In this document: positions 20,370 to 32,179 of the stretch, one piece after another
How the letters are laid out: each line of letters begins with the position of its first letter
How positions within the stretch are numbered: the stretch's first letter is position 1
DNA from: Helianthus annuus
Lineage: Eukaryota; Streptophyta; Magnoliopsida; Asterales; Asteraceae
Direction of reading: 5' to 3'
Assembly: GCF_002127325.2 (NCBI RefSeq)
Contig: NC_035433.2
Span: forward strand, 125,456,088 to 125,520,087
Length of the DNA stretch: 64,000 nucleotides
Position numbers and translations under genes: made by a program
The notes under the pieces: generated by a model
The model's input: the letters and a program-made list of their open reading frames with translations, nothing else
What the model was told of the DNA's origin: nothing
Databases searched by the model: none

Positions 20370-21926
20370 TAAAACTAAACTATATAGCTCCTAAATAATG
20401 ATCTATCTAACATCCCCCGCAAGCTGAACAGTGGCGGACCAATACGAAGCATTTGTCGAAAAAAATGGAACTAAGAACTGGGAAGACTCTTTGTAAAAAT
20501 ATCAATCACCTGAAGCTTGGAGGGAACAAATTTAGTAACCAATTTCCCCGCAGCAACTAACTCTCGCAAGAAGTGGTAGTCAAGATCGATGTGTTTAGCC
20601 CGTTTGTGAGAAACTGGATTTTGAGTAAGAAAATGGCACTCTGATTATCACACAAGATAGTTGGTCTGTCTGGAGATAAAGCATGAAGCTCCTGAAGTAG
20701 ATGAGTTAGCCAAACATTTCTTCAGCAGTATTAGCCATGGCTCTATATTCAGATTCATAACTAGATCCGACAACTGTTGGTTGCTTTTGGCACTCCAAGA
20801 AATAAGATTACCACCTAAAAATATAGAGCAACCATATGTAGATCGACGAGTCTCCAAGCAATGAGCCCAATCAGCATCGGAGTAACCAAGTAATGACGTA
20901 TGGGTGGGGCGACTGTAGTGTAAACCGAAGGCAATAGTTCCCTTGAGATACCGAAGAATCCGTTTAACTTCTTGAAAGTGGGCAATGGTTGGAGCAAGAA
21001 GAAGCTAACTGACTTGATTCACGGCATAGGCAATGTCAGGTCTCGTGATTGTCATTACTGGAGAGCACCTACAATGGAACAATACTGTGTAGTGTCCGAA
21101 AAAGCATCACCTGTAGAAACAAAAGAAAAATTGGTGCTTAAAGGTGTTGGTGCAGGTTTTACATCCAACATCTTAGCACGAGTTAAAATATCCAAGGTGT
21201 ATTTAGATTGATTCAAGAAAAGACCATTTTGAGTGTAGGTAACCTCCATTCCTAGAAAGTTACTGAGTTTCCCAAGATCCTTAATGGCAAATTCGTTGTT
21301 TAGGCGGGAAATGAAGGATTTGAGTAAGGAGTGTTGGTTGCCCGTTAAGATAAGATCATCAACGTATACAAGAAGATACATGATGCATGAGTCACGTTTA
21401 TAGATGAACAACGATGGATCCGCCCGACTACACGAGAAACCAGAGTTTGTAAGAAACAAGCTTAACCAATGAAACCATGCTCTGGGAGCTTGTTTCAGAC
21501 CATAGATGGCTTTGTTCAATTTGTAGACATAAGAAGGAATCTGAGGATCAATAAACCCCTGAGGTTGTTCCATAAGAACATTTTCAGTGAGGTGCCCATG
21601 TAAAAAGGAATTATTGACATCCAATTGATGAAGATTCCAGCCATTGATAACAGCCAGAGCAAGAACAGTGCGAACAGTAGCAGCTTTAACCACCATGCTG
21701 AAAGTATGAGAATAGTCAAGACCAGGCACCTGAGTAAACCCCTGAGCAACAAGTCTGGCTTTGAAACGTCTGGCTCTGATACCATGAATGAAATGATAAT
21801 GACTTTTCTTCTTGATTGACAAATGAAGGATACATCAGACATTATATAGATAAGAAATTTACACTAAGCTACCTTGAGAAATATAAAACTAAACGATATA
21901 GCTCCTAAATAATGATTTATCTAACA
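20370..21926 (-). mobile_element. Copia remnant deleted from PBS to reverse transcriptase
   Basis: The 5' LTR (minus strand) is 21785-21926, only about 142 bp, starting tgttagata and ending cattca. It is followed at once by the primer-binding sequence TGGTATCAGAGCC, complementary to initiator Met tRNA. Reverse transcriptase begins within a few bases, so gag, protease and integrase are missing. A purine tract (gcttgcggggga) precedes a 3' LTR of which only about 43 bp remain (20370-20412). The short LTR and deletion make it non-autonomous. Confidence 0.8.
20440..21780 (-). pseudogene. Ty1/copia reverse transcriptase-RNase H, broken
   Basis: The frame 21822-21055 encodes the RT core: FKARLVAQGFTQ, NGWNLHQLDVNNSFLHG, YGLKQAPRAW and the catalytic YVDDLILTG. 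It stops at SIVGALQ. RNase H continues in other frames, with ADW..CLETRRSTYGCSIFLGG at 20857 and later remnants. At least one frameshift and a stop separate them. Integrase and gag are absent. The enzyme would have copied the element's RNA; it is inactive now. Confidence 0.85.
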
Positions 21927-22344
21927 CCAACCCTGTCTTTTTGCTACATCTAACTATTTAGAATTTTTTTTTAATCGAGATTCATATGTGTTGTGAGAGC
22001 TTGATTTACAATTTGACAATCTGATCATAAAAAAAATCGGCCTAAGACCATGCTCCATCCAAAGTACATGTTATCTCACTTAAACACCTAAAGTGAATTA
22101 ATTTATTCCAAAACCATGCTTTTTTAGTTCGTGTATAAATAAGTTCCATCCAATATTTTTACAATGAAAAAAAGTCACATGTTTTTCTCTCCCTCTCTAT
22201 ACAACGTTTCTTGAATTCTCCATGACTAATTTTCTCAAAGCAAGCATACACATATTAAAAGGTCAAGTTTAGTGATCCAGTTTCAAGTTCAAGTTGATGT
22301 ATTTTTACATGTCTAATTATATACATATACATATTTTTATATTT
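21927..22344. other. Non-coding DNA, no gene seen
   Basis: AT-rich DNA with a short piece (about 22143-22203) shared with 16868-16928. No element boundaries or coding potential recognised. Confidence 0.45.
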
Positions 22345-23165
22345 TACACTGTAATAATTAATTCAGTGTATTTTCATCGTGTAATACTTAATTCACTATA
22401 TATTTATCGTAGTCACATGTGATTTTAATAAGGAATATTCTAGAAACATAAAAAGCATTGTAAATTGTGTATTATAGAGGGACCAAACTTATAAATAACC
22501 ATCAATGTACACATTCTTATCAGTTGTCTCTACCCCTGCCTCTCTCTCTCTCTCTCTCTTTACAAAACATTGATGGAGCTCTCTTTTTGCATCAACAACG
22601 GCAACAAAGTTTTTTAGAAAATCGTTCATTATAGGATCATAAAAAAGGTTTACCATGGTGGAAACGCTTTCATTTCCGCATTTCCTCACAAAAATAGTCT
22701 TTTTACCACGCCCACCACCCAACTCCGATACGGTTTTATTTCTTCACTCTAAACAATTAGAATGTTCTCTTCTTCAGCTCCTAACACTCCTAACACTGAA
22801 ACTTGAATGAAAAATAAAATTTTCCTTGGTATTTATTCAATTAGGGCAAATAAACAACTGTTAAACATGGATTAAAATCTTACCAGCTGGACCCTAATAC
22901 TTCGACGGGCCAATTCTGCCGGTTAATCTCAGATCTAGATAGTCTGGTACGTCAGATGAGCCGCCTTCTAGTTCCACGTAGTTTGCTTCGACGGGCCATG
23001 CGTTTTTGGAGTTTCGGTTGAAACAAAGGCGTCAACATCCTAAATTAGTTCCAGATATATAATGGCGTAATAAATCATTCTAATTGTTCTCTTCTTCAGC
23101 TCCTAACACTGTAACTTTGGATGTCTCAGCATTATGGGCACCCTTGGTGGTGAGTGTTTTTTCTT
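22345..23165. repeat. Copy B of a dispersed direct duplication
   Basis: The counterpart of 18343-18790. In this copy the shared blocks are split: about 22345-22770 matches the main part and 23134-23155 matches the tail, with an unrelated stretch between that contains a ctcctaacactcctaacact duplication. A (tc)n microsatellite lies at about 22538-22559. A minus-strand open frame (22722-22489) is not preserved in copy A and is not called as a gene. Confidence 0.6.
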
Positions 23166-24370
23166 GTTGTCTTTTAAGAGAAAAAATATTATTTGGGACT
23201 CTACAGGTTTCCCAAATCTCGCCATTTTAATCAAATCACTTAACTACATCTATTTTTTTTTGTTAAATCAAGGGCCCTTCTTTTGAGTTTTTTTTTTTCA
23301 TTTTCCACTCTATTTATTGAGTGTATAGATTAAGGTGGGGCCCACTTGTATCCCCAATCACTTCATCTCCCCCTTACTTTCTTTCGTTCGGATGACCCCC
23401 CACCACCACCATCTCAGATGACCACCACCATCACCACTGCTCATCACATCAAAATGAACCACCAACACAACCACATTAGTGGTATTGTTAACAAAATCCA
23501 CCATTAAAATTTCTTTTCTTAAAATTAGCATTCATAATTCCATTTAAAACAAAACCCATCTACCAAACCTAATTAAAATTGGTCCTCCCACTAGGCAAAA
23601 CCAAGGTGGCATAAATTACCACATTACCGTTAATTTTCTCCACCCAAATCGCTATCGTTGACACATTGTAGCTCAACGGACTTCATTGAAGCATCGAACC
23701 GTACTCGGTAACCGTTGAAGTGTAAGCTTGAATTAACGCATTTGAAATGGGAAAAGCAACAAGAGCTTGAGCCCCAATCATCCCCTCCCATCAACTTTAG
23801 GAAACTCCGGTGTGCCAATAAGTGAGATCGACTAATCCATTTTAGGAATGTTGGTGGGAGTTTTTTAGCCATAAACTTACACATGTGGCATTGATTGCAT
23901 TATCTAGGAAGGAATATGAATTGTAGTCTTGAGCAAAAGATAAGATCAAATTGAATATGAAAATGCAAAAATAAAAGGTTTAACATTCTTCCTATTTGGA
24001 AGATATTGGGGAATTTTTAAGATCAAATGATAGAAATTGATAAAAGTTGAGTATTTGGAGGAAGGGCAGGTCTTAATGTTCAAACCTAGGCACATGCCTC
24101 TCTTAAATGGGTTGTCTCCGGTTCAAAACTGAGGAATGAGGAATAATTAAGGATTATTGGTGTAATGAAATAACATTGGTTGTTAAAAAAAGCATTTAGA
24201 GGAATAAATCTAGAAAGGCTTACATAAAGCAATCATGGAGTTGAGTAGTTCTTTACTGGTAGCCTTGGAAGGTGGAAGAAGATGGAGAGGTTGATATATT
24301 GATGTGCTACTTGAGGTAGAGAGGATAAGGATGGGGACATGGGGTGGAGGCGGGGTGTGTTTTATACAAT
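23166..24370. other. Intergenic DNA with one doubtful minus-strand ORF
   Basis: Non-coding for the most part; there is a ccaccaccac-type stretch near 23397-23440. An 84-codon minus-strand frame (23884-23630) contains LAHRSFLKLMGGDDWGSSSC. It has plausible amino-acid usage but no family I recognise. Minus-strand DNA at 24230-24350 is also open (LLPPSKATSKELLNSMIA), ahead of a gtaagc donor, so a small two-exon gene or remnant is conceivable but unproven. Confidence 0.25.
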
Positions 24371-24371
24371 A

Positions 24372-24600
24372 AAAATAGAGTGAATTACAAGTTTTGTCCT
24401 TTAGCTTTTCACCAAATTTTAAGCGATGTTCTTTACCTTTAAAATTGATGAATTTTGTACTTGATGTTTCCGTATGCTACACGTTATGTCCTTTAACCCT
24501 AACCCAGTTAATTTTTTTTTTGTTAAATCTGGTCATGTGCCTTGCACATGAGGGTATTTTTGTCATTTCACTTCACAGAGACTAATCGTGTAAATAACAA
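24372..24600. mobile_element. Single arm of a long-TIR MITE
   Basis: Starts gtgaattacaagttttgtcc and runs through ttatgtcctttaaccctaac, gttaaatctggtca and atgagggtatttttgtcatt, in the same order as the left arm of the MITE at 10193-10623. The right arm is missing, so this is a truncated or half-deleted relative. Confidence 0.5.
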
Positions 24601-25312
24601 AATACTCAACCATTTAAAAAAAACAACTACTTAAATACATTTTGTCATTCCTCTCGTCTTCTATGTCTCCTTAGTGTCTAAGTGGGCCACCACCAGCAGA
24701 CTGAAATAGAAGTTCTGTAACAATGAACTATCATAATGATATCATGGTGACTTAATTCACACAACGAGATGAACGTTATTATCAATTTCCCATACATTCA
24801 ACCTATAACATCAAGAAAATTAACCAATCAAAGCCCAAAACTGCATAAAAATCATCAAAATCAAAAAATTGTAAAACATACTCATCGAAGCCGTTAATTG
24901 TTATACTTCAACAACATTCAATTAGATTTAACAAACAACAAATACTATTCATAATTCATAATATCGTACTACTCTACCAAAACAAACCATCCAGTTCTAT
25001 TACCTTCACTCCAAACCTCTTCATTCCTCTCCAAATCAATATCTATAGGCACTGTAACCACCATCTCTCCAACAGTAAATTCTAATACGTAAACGAAGTC
25101 AAATTTATATTGACATGTATTAGCAATTCAAGAGGGTAAAAAATATGAGGGACCAAATGTGACCACCAAACACCGTGCTAAGTAGCGATTGCATGACGAT
25201 CAAATCAGGGAAAACGTAAAACGAAAACTAATAAAAAAACGAAACTCAATTAACTTTTGTGACAAAATTATAAAAAAAACCTTGTTTTATTACAAATATG
25301 AAAAACCCTAAT
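24601..25312. other. AT-rich intergenic DNA, no gene seen
   Basis: No coding region or element termini recognised. Composition is AT-rich, with short A-runs toward the end where the tandem repeats at 25313 begin. Confidence 0.45.
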
Positions 25313-25935
25313 GTTTACTATGGAAAAAAATACCACAAATGACAAAACCACAGGCGGTGGTATCGACGTTCGGTAGGTATCGATCCACTTCGTTTTGTTA
25401 CATGTACAATACCAGTTGAAACTTAAAGAAAAATGTTACACCCGTATTATGCGACTACGGTAGCATTTCGTTACTTTTGCAATTTGAACATTGTTTAAAA
25501 AATCAAACTACACACGCACTATGTAAAAAAACCAAAAAGATAAAAAAAAAAGTAACAAACTGTTAAAAAACAAAATAGACTTCAGAACGAAATAATCACT
25601 ATCACTAAGTTAGATGTACAAATAGGAAAAACACTAAAGTTTACTATGAAAAACATACCACAAAAAACAAAATTTACAGCCGTCTGTACCGACGTTCGGT
25701 ACGTATTGGCCTGGTTCGTTTCTTTACATGTACAATACCATTTGAAACTTAAAAAACACGTTACACCTGCCTTTTGCGATTGCGGTACCGTTTCATAACA
25801 TGTACAATACTTATTAAAGTTCAAAAAAATCACGCTACACACGTGATACGTAAAAAAATACCAAAAATACTAACAAACTACTAAAAACAAAATAGACTAG
25901 AAGACGAAATAGTCACTATTACGTTGTTGTAAAAT
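25313..25935. repeat. Two tandem ~326-bp repeat units
   Basis: Units start gtttactatg at 25313 and 25639. Shared landmarks in order are cgacgttcggta, acatgtacaatacca, gttgaaactt or ttgaaactt, gttacacc, aacaaact, aaaacaaaatagact and gacgaaata. Identity is moderate with many indels. A third relative lies inverted at 20095-20369. Class unknown; the copies may be internal parts of Helitrons or another non-autonomous element. Confidence 0.6.
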
Positions 25936-25959
25936 AATATATATAATAACTAGTTAAAA

Positions 25960-26950
25960 TATTTCCTACATATACATTTACCAAGTTGGGGAATAGTACC
26001 AAACAACTGTCTGACACTCACCCATTGTACCAACCAGTTTATTATATTATATCCATTTTAAATTACGTTTTCGCCCCTGCTTAAAATTTCTATTTTGCCC
26101 CCAGCTCAAAATAAAATTACGCTTTCGTCCACATCTCAAAATTACGATTTTGCCCTTAGTTCAAAATTACGATTTTGCCTGGCACTCCCCTATTGGACCA
26201 ACCAGTTTATTATTTTATATCCATTTTTAAATTACGTTTTTGCCCCTCTTTAAATTGCGGTTATGCCCCTAGGTGAAAATAAAATTACGTTTTTGTCCCC
26301 AGCTCAAAATTACGATTTTTCCCTCGATTCAAAATAAAAATGTGGTTTTGCCCTCAGCTCAGAATTACCTTTTCGCCCTCAGTTCAAAATAAAATTTTGT
26401 TTTTGCCCCCAGCAAAAAATTACGATTTTGCCCTCTGTTAAAAAATGTGATTTTTCCCCGTTTAAAAAATTATGATTTCTCCCTCAGTTTAAAATTACGT
26501 TTTTTCCTCAGTTCAAAATAAAATTATGCTTTTGCCCCCAACTCAAAATTACAATTTTGTCCTCGGTTCAAAATAAAATTGTGATTTTTCCTCCAGCTTA
26601 AAATTACGATTGTGCCCTCAGTTCAAATTTATATTACGCTGTTACCCCCAGGTTCAAAATTACGAAATTACCCCTGTGAAAATTTACAATTTTGCCCCTG
26701 GTTCAAATTTACTGTACTACCATCACTTTAGCTTTTGGCAAATTACGATTTTACCCCAATAAAAAAAATACAACTTTCCTTCAGTTAAAAGTTATAATAT
26801 TGCCATTGTTTTAGTTTTTTTTATTAAAACTATAAAAGTGTTTTGTTTTAATTGGTTGACTCGATTTAATTGTTTTTCGTGTAAATGAGCTGGCTAACAC
26901 TCGCTCATTATTCGGTAATCGCCCCGCAACGCGGACGAGGTATTAACTAG
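25960..26950 (+). mobile_element. Helitron 3' part built of 'attacgattttgccc' repeats
   Basis: The 3' end is diagnostic: a ccgc-aac-gcgg hairpin (gccccgcaacgcgg) lies a few bases before attaactag, followed by T at 26951. The body (26050-26800) is an array of about twenty degenerate units of 'aaattacgattttgcccccagctca'. The 5' terminus was not identified and 25960 is approximate. No RepHel protein, so non-autonomous. Confidence 0.6.
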
Positions 26951-27329
26951 TTTAACTATATACTCAGTCTTTGGTTTTGTCTGAGTATCAAGGGAACTCA
27001 ACTTTTATCATCATTTATTTTTATCAAAATTCAGTTATTGCTCGGCGTGATTTCGTTTATTGCAAAATGAAATAAATATCTGATAAAAGCAATTTTTGGT
27101 ACATATATAACTTACTTACTCTTACTTTTTAATTTTAATCTTTACTATGATATTCTATACCATTTTTAATAAATTATATTTAACACATTCTTTTTAACTT
27201 TTGTAGTTGTAGCATATTAATAGGTCTTTTGTTCATGATACAAAATGAAGAACATTTCGGTTTGAAAAAAAATGGTGAAGAAGATTACATCACTAATGGT
27301 TTGCGTCGTATCAAACACCATATGTCAAT

Positions 27330-28226
27330 ATAACTAGTGAGCATTTTATTGTATTTTATATGCTTTCTGTTTTAAAATTTGAGATGACAATTATTAATAC
27401 TTGTGAGGTCTTGGTTCGTCCTCCACAAGCTTTAGTTGGTCAGGTTATGCAACAAGTTACCTTTGACATCATCCAAGTTTCTGATGACGATGATCCTTCT
27501 GGTGATATTATGACTATTGATGTTGTCCATAATAATATCAACCAAGAAATGCGGGTGTTTTACTTAGCGTGTCATTGTAACTTTCTTTCTCCTCGAATTT
27601 CTTAAATTTTATATTCATTTACTTTTATTTCTTTATTTCTAATTGAGTAAATTACGATTTTGGTCCCTATGGTTATATCACCTTTACCATTTTAGGCCAA
27701 AAAAGAATTTTTTAACATCTGAGCCCCCAACGTTTTTTTTTCAAACTCTTTCGGCCCCATAACACTAATCTCATCCATTAAATGTTAGGGGCCAAAAGGG
27801 TTAGAAAAAATGGCGTTAAGGGCCAAAAAGGTTAGAAAAAAAGACGTTGGGAGCTCAGATGTTAAAAAATTCTTTTTAGGTTAAAAGTGTAAAAGTGATA
27901 TAACCACCGGGGTCAAAATCTTAATTTACTCTTTCTAATTTTAATTCTTATTTTCTTTTAACATAGATTATACCAAACAAGTGTGCAATGGAAAATGGTT
28001 TGAATAAAATGCTTCAATTAATAAATTAATAGTTAAGGAAATTGATGGTCACCAATGGCATGTTTATGTTGGAATGGATATCATAAAGGGTAATCCAAGA
28101 TACAATCTTCAAGGTTTGAAGAAAGTTGTAGCACATTTGCATATGGTATCTGTTGATGAATTGGAGTTTATGTTTTTCGAATCTAAAGGTTTATTAGAAC
28201 TCACTTGGATTGTTATTAGAGGTTGA
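27330..28226 (+). pseudogene. Decayed B3-domain (REM-like) gene, two exon remnants
   Basis: The first open part (to 27605) contains FIVFYMLSVLKFEMTIIN, like the end of a B3 DNA-binding domain, then an acidic linker with DDDDPSGD. After an intron holding a MITE, an acceptor at 27966 leads to IPNKCAMENGLNKML. Two stops and a frame change follow, then VKEIDGHQWHVYVGMD and NPRYNLQGLKKVVAH and a final VDELEFMFFESKGLLELTWI. The order (IPxKxA, GxxWxV, R-x-L-x-G) matches a B3 fold of plant REM transcription factors. Stops make it a pseudogene, and the upstream half of the first B3 domain was not found. Confidence 0.55.
27645..27931. mobile_element. Mutator-type MITE with perfect 9-bp TSD
   Basis: A foldback of 287 bp. 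The left arm is gagtaaattacgattttggt and the right arm ends ggtcaaaatcttaatttactc. A perfect 9-bp duplication tttctaatt flanks it (27636-27644 and 27932-27940). It sits between the two exon remnants of the B3-like pseudogene, i.e. in its former intron. Confidence 0.85.
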
Positions 28227-28341
28227 ATACGATTGTTGGAATCTTTTATGGATTTTGTTTAAGGATTTACTTTGTTTTATGTTGCTTAATAATTATTATT
28301 GTACTTGGATTATATGGTCAGTATTTTTTAAAGGAATAATG

Positions 28342-28603
28342 GATTTTAATAATCCTAACTATTAGTCGTTTGCCGGCAATGGTTCCAACTTTAAAAATAA
28401 CCAGTGGTGGTCCAACCTTTTCACATATTGTAAACCAATGGACTTTTACAGACAGAGCCATTATTTCTTTTTGTCCCCTTTTTCTTTTCGTTTGAGTAAA
28501 GGTCCATTGGTTTACAATATGTGAAAAGGTGAGATCACCATTGATTATTTTTAAAGTTGAGACCGTTGCCGGCCAACGACTAATAGTTGGGATTATTAAA
28601 ATC
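28342..28603. mobile_element. Foldback MITE, 262 bp
   Basis: Left arm gattttaataatcctaacta and right arm tagttgggattattaaaatc are inverted repeats that continue inward through gtcgtt-gccgg, ttaaaaataa and ggtttacaatatgtgaaaag. The flanks are AT-rich and no target duplication could be fixed. A single arm of the same family occurs at 18016-18135. Confidence 0.7.
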
Positions 28604-29499
28604 TATTATTATTTTTTTTTTAAAGTTGTAACGTTTATTACATTACTCTATTAATTTTACCTTCTTTTAACTTACCATTAAGAGTAAGTTTCATCTTTAA
28701 CCCCGTGTTTCACACTTGTGCTTAACCTAATATATGTGTGTATTTGTAAATAAGATAATACACGAGGTATTAAAGAAAGGTTATTTATAAGATATAAAAT
28801 TATGATCCATGATAATAAGAATAAAAGATGTTACTTTACTTAAATAAGCGTAAAGTATAAATAAAATTTTAGTGCGCATTTATAAATAAATGTTAGTTGC
28901 GATAAAAGTAAAAGTAAGATGCATAATTAAAGGTTAAACGCGTAAATAAAAGTTAGATTGTTAGTAGTCTCGTAGGTATGAAATATGTATAATAAAATGT
29001 TCTTTCTACTTAATTTTTTTCAAAGTATATTATAAAGTTAATGAAGCGCTTACATTGATGGATATATTTGTGCTTAAAGCCTTTCTTGACTAGGATATAA
29101 GCGACTCGTGTGGATAACGTATTATAATTTAACAAGAATTAACACAAGTTTGGTGCTAAAACTTAAGAACTTTAAAGATCGTAAGAGTAAGAAGTAGAGG
29201 AATGTATAACTTATGAAAGTGTATACATGAGGTGCATTTTATCTTCTACATTGAGCTGGTATTTATACTATAAAGGACTAAGTATTTTGTAGAAAAATGT
29301 AACTATTTGATGGACAAGTAGTATGATACATTATCTATAAGTTTGACAAAGAGTTCATTCACTTTCTTGATAGATCTAGAGGTAAATCTTGATTTCCATA
29401 GTAAATGCGATATAAATATTCATAACAAATAATAATTTGATGATCACATAATATCATTTTATAATGTACTTTATGTGGGCCAACATGCATTGTTGGAAG
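28604..29499. other. AT-rich DNA, no gene seen
   Basis: Long A- and T-rich non-coding stretch. It may be the 5' internal region of the decayed plus-strand gypsy that becomes recognisable at about 29500, but no LTR, primer-binding site or gag motif was found in it. Confidence 0.4.
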
Positions 29500-32179
29500 A
29501 TGAACAAGTCATTCGGAAGGTAAGTTCTCAAAGGTAAATTTTGAAGAGGATCAAAAAGACATCCAAGAAGTACACATCTTACCACCTTCTTTTGAAAATC
29601 ATAGTTTGGTTTTATCTCATGCTAAGTTTTTAAAAGAGTTAACCACTAGTCCTAACATTAAAGAAATAACAAGTGTTAAATTAACTAAAGATCAAACTTC
29701 GCTAATACAAGATGAACAAACTGAATCAAACAAAAAACCGGTAACATGTTTTATTCAAAACATCTATTGAAGGGGTATGGTCCCAAAAAGTAGCGCAGAC
29801 CATTTAGGTCGCGCGCTGGAGTTACGGTGCAAGGCCACTTCAGAAAGCACACAAGGTACAAGTGGCAGAAGAATGAGCCAATCAGCGTCCACCAGGCTGT
29901 GCTCTATCGTGCTCCACGATCGACTGACGTGCAGGAGACAGAGAGTACACAAGGACGCTTACGTGGCACCAATCAGGGGGCGGCGACAACTGCCCCATGA
30001 TCTCCACTTACCTGCTGATGACAGAGGGATAACAAGGCCGACAACTGTGACATGTGGCTCAAATCAAGGTGCACCAGCACCGGAGAGCTTCTAGAAACCA
30101 TTACCGGTCGACAACAGTGAGACAAGGAGGATATTCCTTGTTGTCGCCTTCCGGCCCAAGGCCCATCAGCCCATCTCCTCTTACACCTCTCCGGCTATAA
30201 ATAGAGACCTCCATGCACAGGTTAAACATTCCATTCTCTCTACTCTCACTCTTAACACACACTTATTTCCTAAAAGCAGTTACTTATTCTCACGCCGGAG
30301 TCTGGTTAAGAGGGAAACCCCCATTCTCCCCTCTTAACAAGCTAACGGTGTTACTGTTTTGCAGGAAGAACGGATCAAATCGGAGCTCAGGAAAGTTTAA
30401 GAAGATTAACCCTCATGATTGAAACATAAACCAAGCTAATTAACCCTAAAATTAGTTTCGTGTTTCTTCATCTATATTAGTAACATCTCAATAGATAAAG
30501 ATCTTTATGTTAACATAATGCCAAGCTACGTTTTTGAAAGATTAGGTATTGGTGATTTTCTTCCAATTAAAATTCCGATCTTTTTGGCAAATCAAAAAGA
30601 TAAAAATGCTACGGGAGTGGTTGAGGACGTTCTTATTCAAACCAACCAAACGATTGTACCAACCGACTTCGTCATCTTAGATGATGCTCCTCTTGTGTTG
30701 GGACAACCTTTTCTTAAAACCCATCAAGCTTTGCTCAAACAAAAACATCAAGATCTTCTCACAAAACTTTGGGCCGACAAAAGAACTTTCAATTTAAATA
30801 AATCAATGAAGTATCCAATTGATAATGACGACCCCTTGTTGGAAGATGAAGTTGAACCACCCGATACGGAGGAACTAAATGACCAATTCGTTGAAGAGGA
30901 AGTCCCACCAACCAAAGCATTTCGTACATCGACCATGATGACGAACCAAAGACTAAACCATCTATTGAAGATCCACCTTTTTTAGAACTCAAAGAACTTA
31001 CAAAAGGCTTAGAATACACATTCTTAGATAATGAAGGTCAACTTCCCGTCATCATTTCTTTGTATCTCATTTCTCATGAAAAAGACAAATTATTAAATCT
31101 ACTTAAAAGACATAAAACAACGATTGCGTGGAAATTAATGAACATTAAAGGAATAAGTCCTTCCATGTGCACACAAAATCTTAATGGAAGATGACTACAA
31201 AGCAGTAATCCAACCACAAAGACACGTTAATCCCAACGTCTAAGAAGTAGTAAAAAAAGAAGTCATAAAGCTCTTAGACGTCGGACTCATCTACCCTATC
31301 TCCGATAGTCGATGGTTAAGTCTCGTCCAAGTCGTACCAAAAAAAGGTGGAATGACGATCGTAACCAACGAAAAAACGAGCTCATACCAACAAGAACTGT
31401 CACCGGATAGAGAGTTTGTGTCGATTATAGGAAACTTAATGAAGCCACAAGAAAAGATCACTTTCCTTTACCCTTCATTGATCAAATGCTAGGGCGATTA
31501 TCCGATCATAAATTTTATTGCTTTCTCGATGGATTCTTGGGGTACTTCTAAATTCCTATTGCCCCAAAGGACCAAGAGAAAAATACTTTCACTTGTCCCT
31601 ATAGAACCTTTGCATATCGACACATGCCATTTGGTCTATGCAATGCACCAACAACGTTTCAACAATGCATGGTAGCCATTTTTCACGACATGATAGAAAA
31701 AACCATGGAAGTTTTCATGGATGATTTCTCTATCTTTGGGGATTCATTTGACCGATGCCTCGATAACCTTGAGCGAATGCTATATATATGTGAAGAGACT
31801 AACCTCGCCCTTAATTGGGAAAAATATCATTTCATGGTCACAGAAGGAATAGTACTCAGTCATAAAATCTCAAACGTAGGAATGGAAGTCGACCGCACAA
31901 TAATCGATACTATTTCCCGACTACCTCCTCCATTATCCGTTCGAGCCATTTCCTAGGACATGCCGGATTCTATAGGCGATTTATCAATAAACTTTTCTAA
32001 AATCTCTCGACCTCTAACTAAGCTACTTGAAAAAGATGCCCCATTCATCTTTGACGAGGTTGCACGGCAACATTTCTTACCCTTAAAGATATGCTTGACA
32101 AAGCACCAGTCATGATCGCACAAGACTGGATGCTACCATTTGAAATCATGTGCAATGCAAGCGATTTTGCAGTTGGACG
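29500..32179 (+). pseudogene. Decayed gypsy polyprotein, 5' part (protease to RT)
   Basis: After a gag-like acidic segment (EEDQKDIQEVH, SHAKFLKELTTSPNIKE), the frame is interrupted by a solo LTR and resumes with the end of the aspartic protease region (MPSYVFERLGIGDFLPIKI, DDAPLVLGQPFL). The RT follows in pieces: LDVGLIYPISDS, VDYRKLNEATRKDHFPLPFI, RHMPFGLCNAPTTFQQCM and the catalytic VFMDDFSIFG. Several stops and frameshifts (about 31190-31560 and 31950) show long decay. Its relatives are Athila/Tat-type gypsy elements. It continues at 61766 after the Athila insertion. No LTR of this element lies in the window. Confidence 0.85.
29768..30470 (+). mobile_element. Solo LTR, 703 bp
   Basis: It begins TGAAGGGG, ends TTCTTCA and is flanked by a perfect 5-bp duplication tctat (29763-29767 and 30471-30475). 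Removing it and one tctat leaves the host gypsy frame open across the site, which confirms the boundaries. A TATA box (tataaata, 30196-30203) lies about two-thirds in, so the left part is U3. The motif tacttattctcacgccggag recurs in EF-P intron 1. Only one LTR is present, as after recombination between two LTRs. Confidence 0.85.

Noticed and set aside
22489..22722. 77-codon minus-strand ORF beginning MGGGRGKK
   Set aside because: The frame is not kept in the duplicated copy at 18343-18790 and it covers a (tc)n microsatellite.
25930..25960. 'aataactag' at 25948 as a Helitron 3' end
   Set aside because: No hairpin precedes it, and the sequence after it is shared with 18775-18798, so it is not a terminus.
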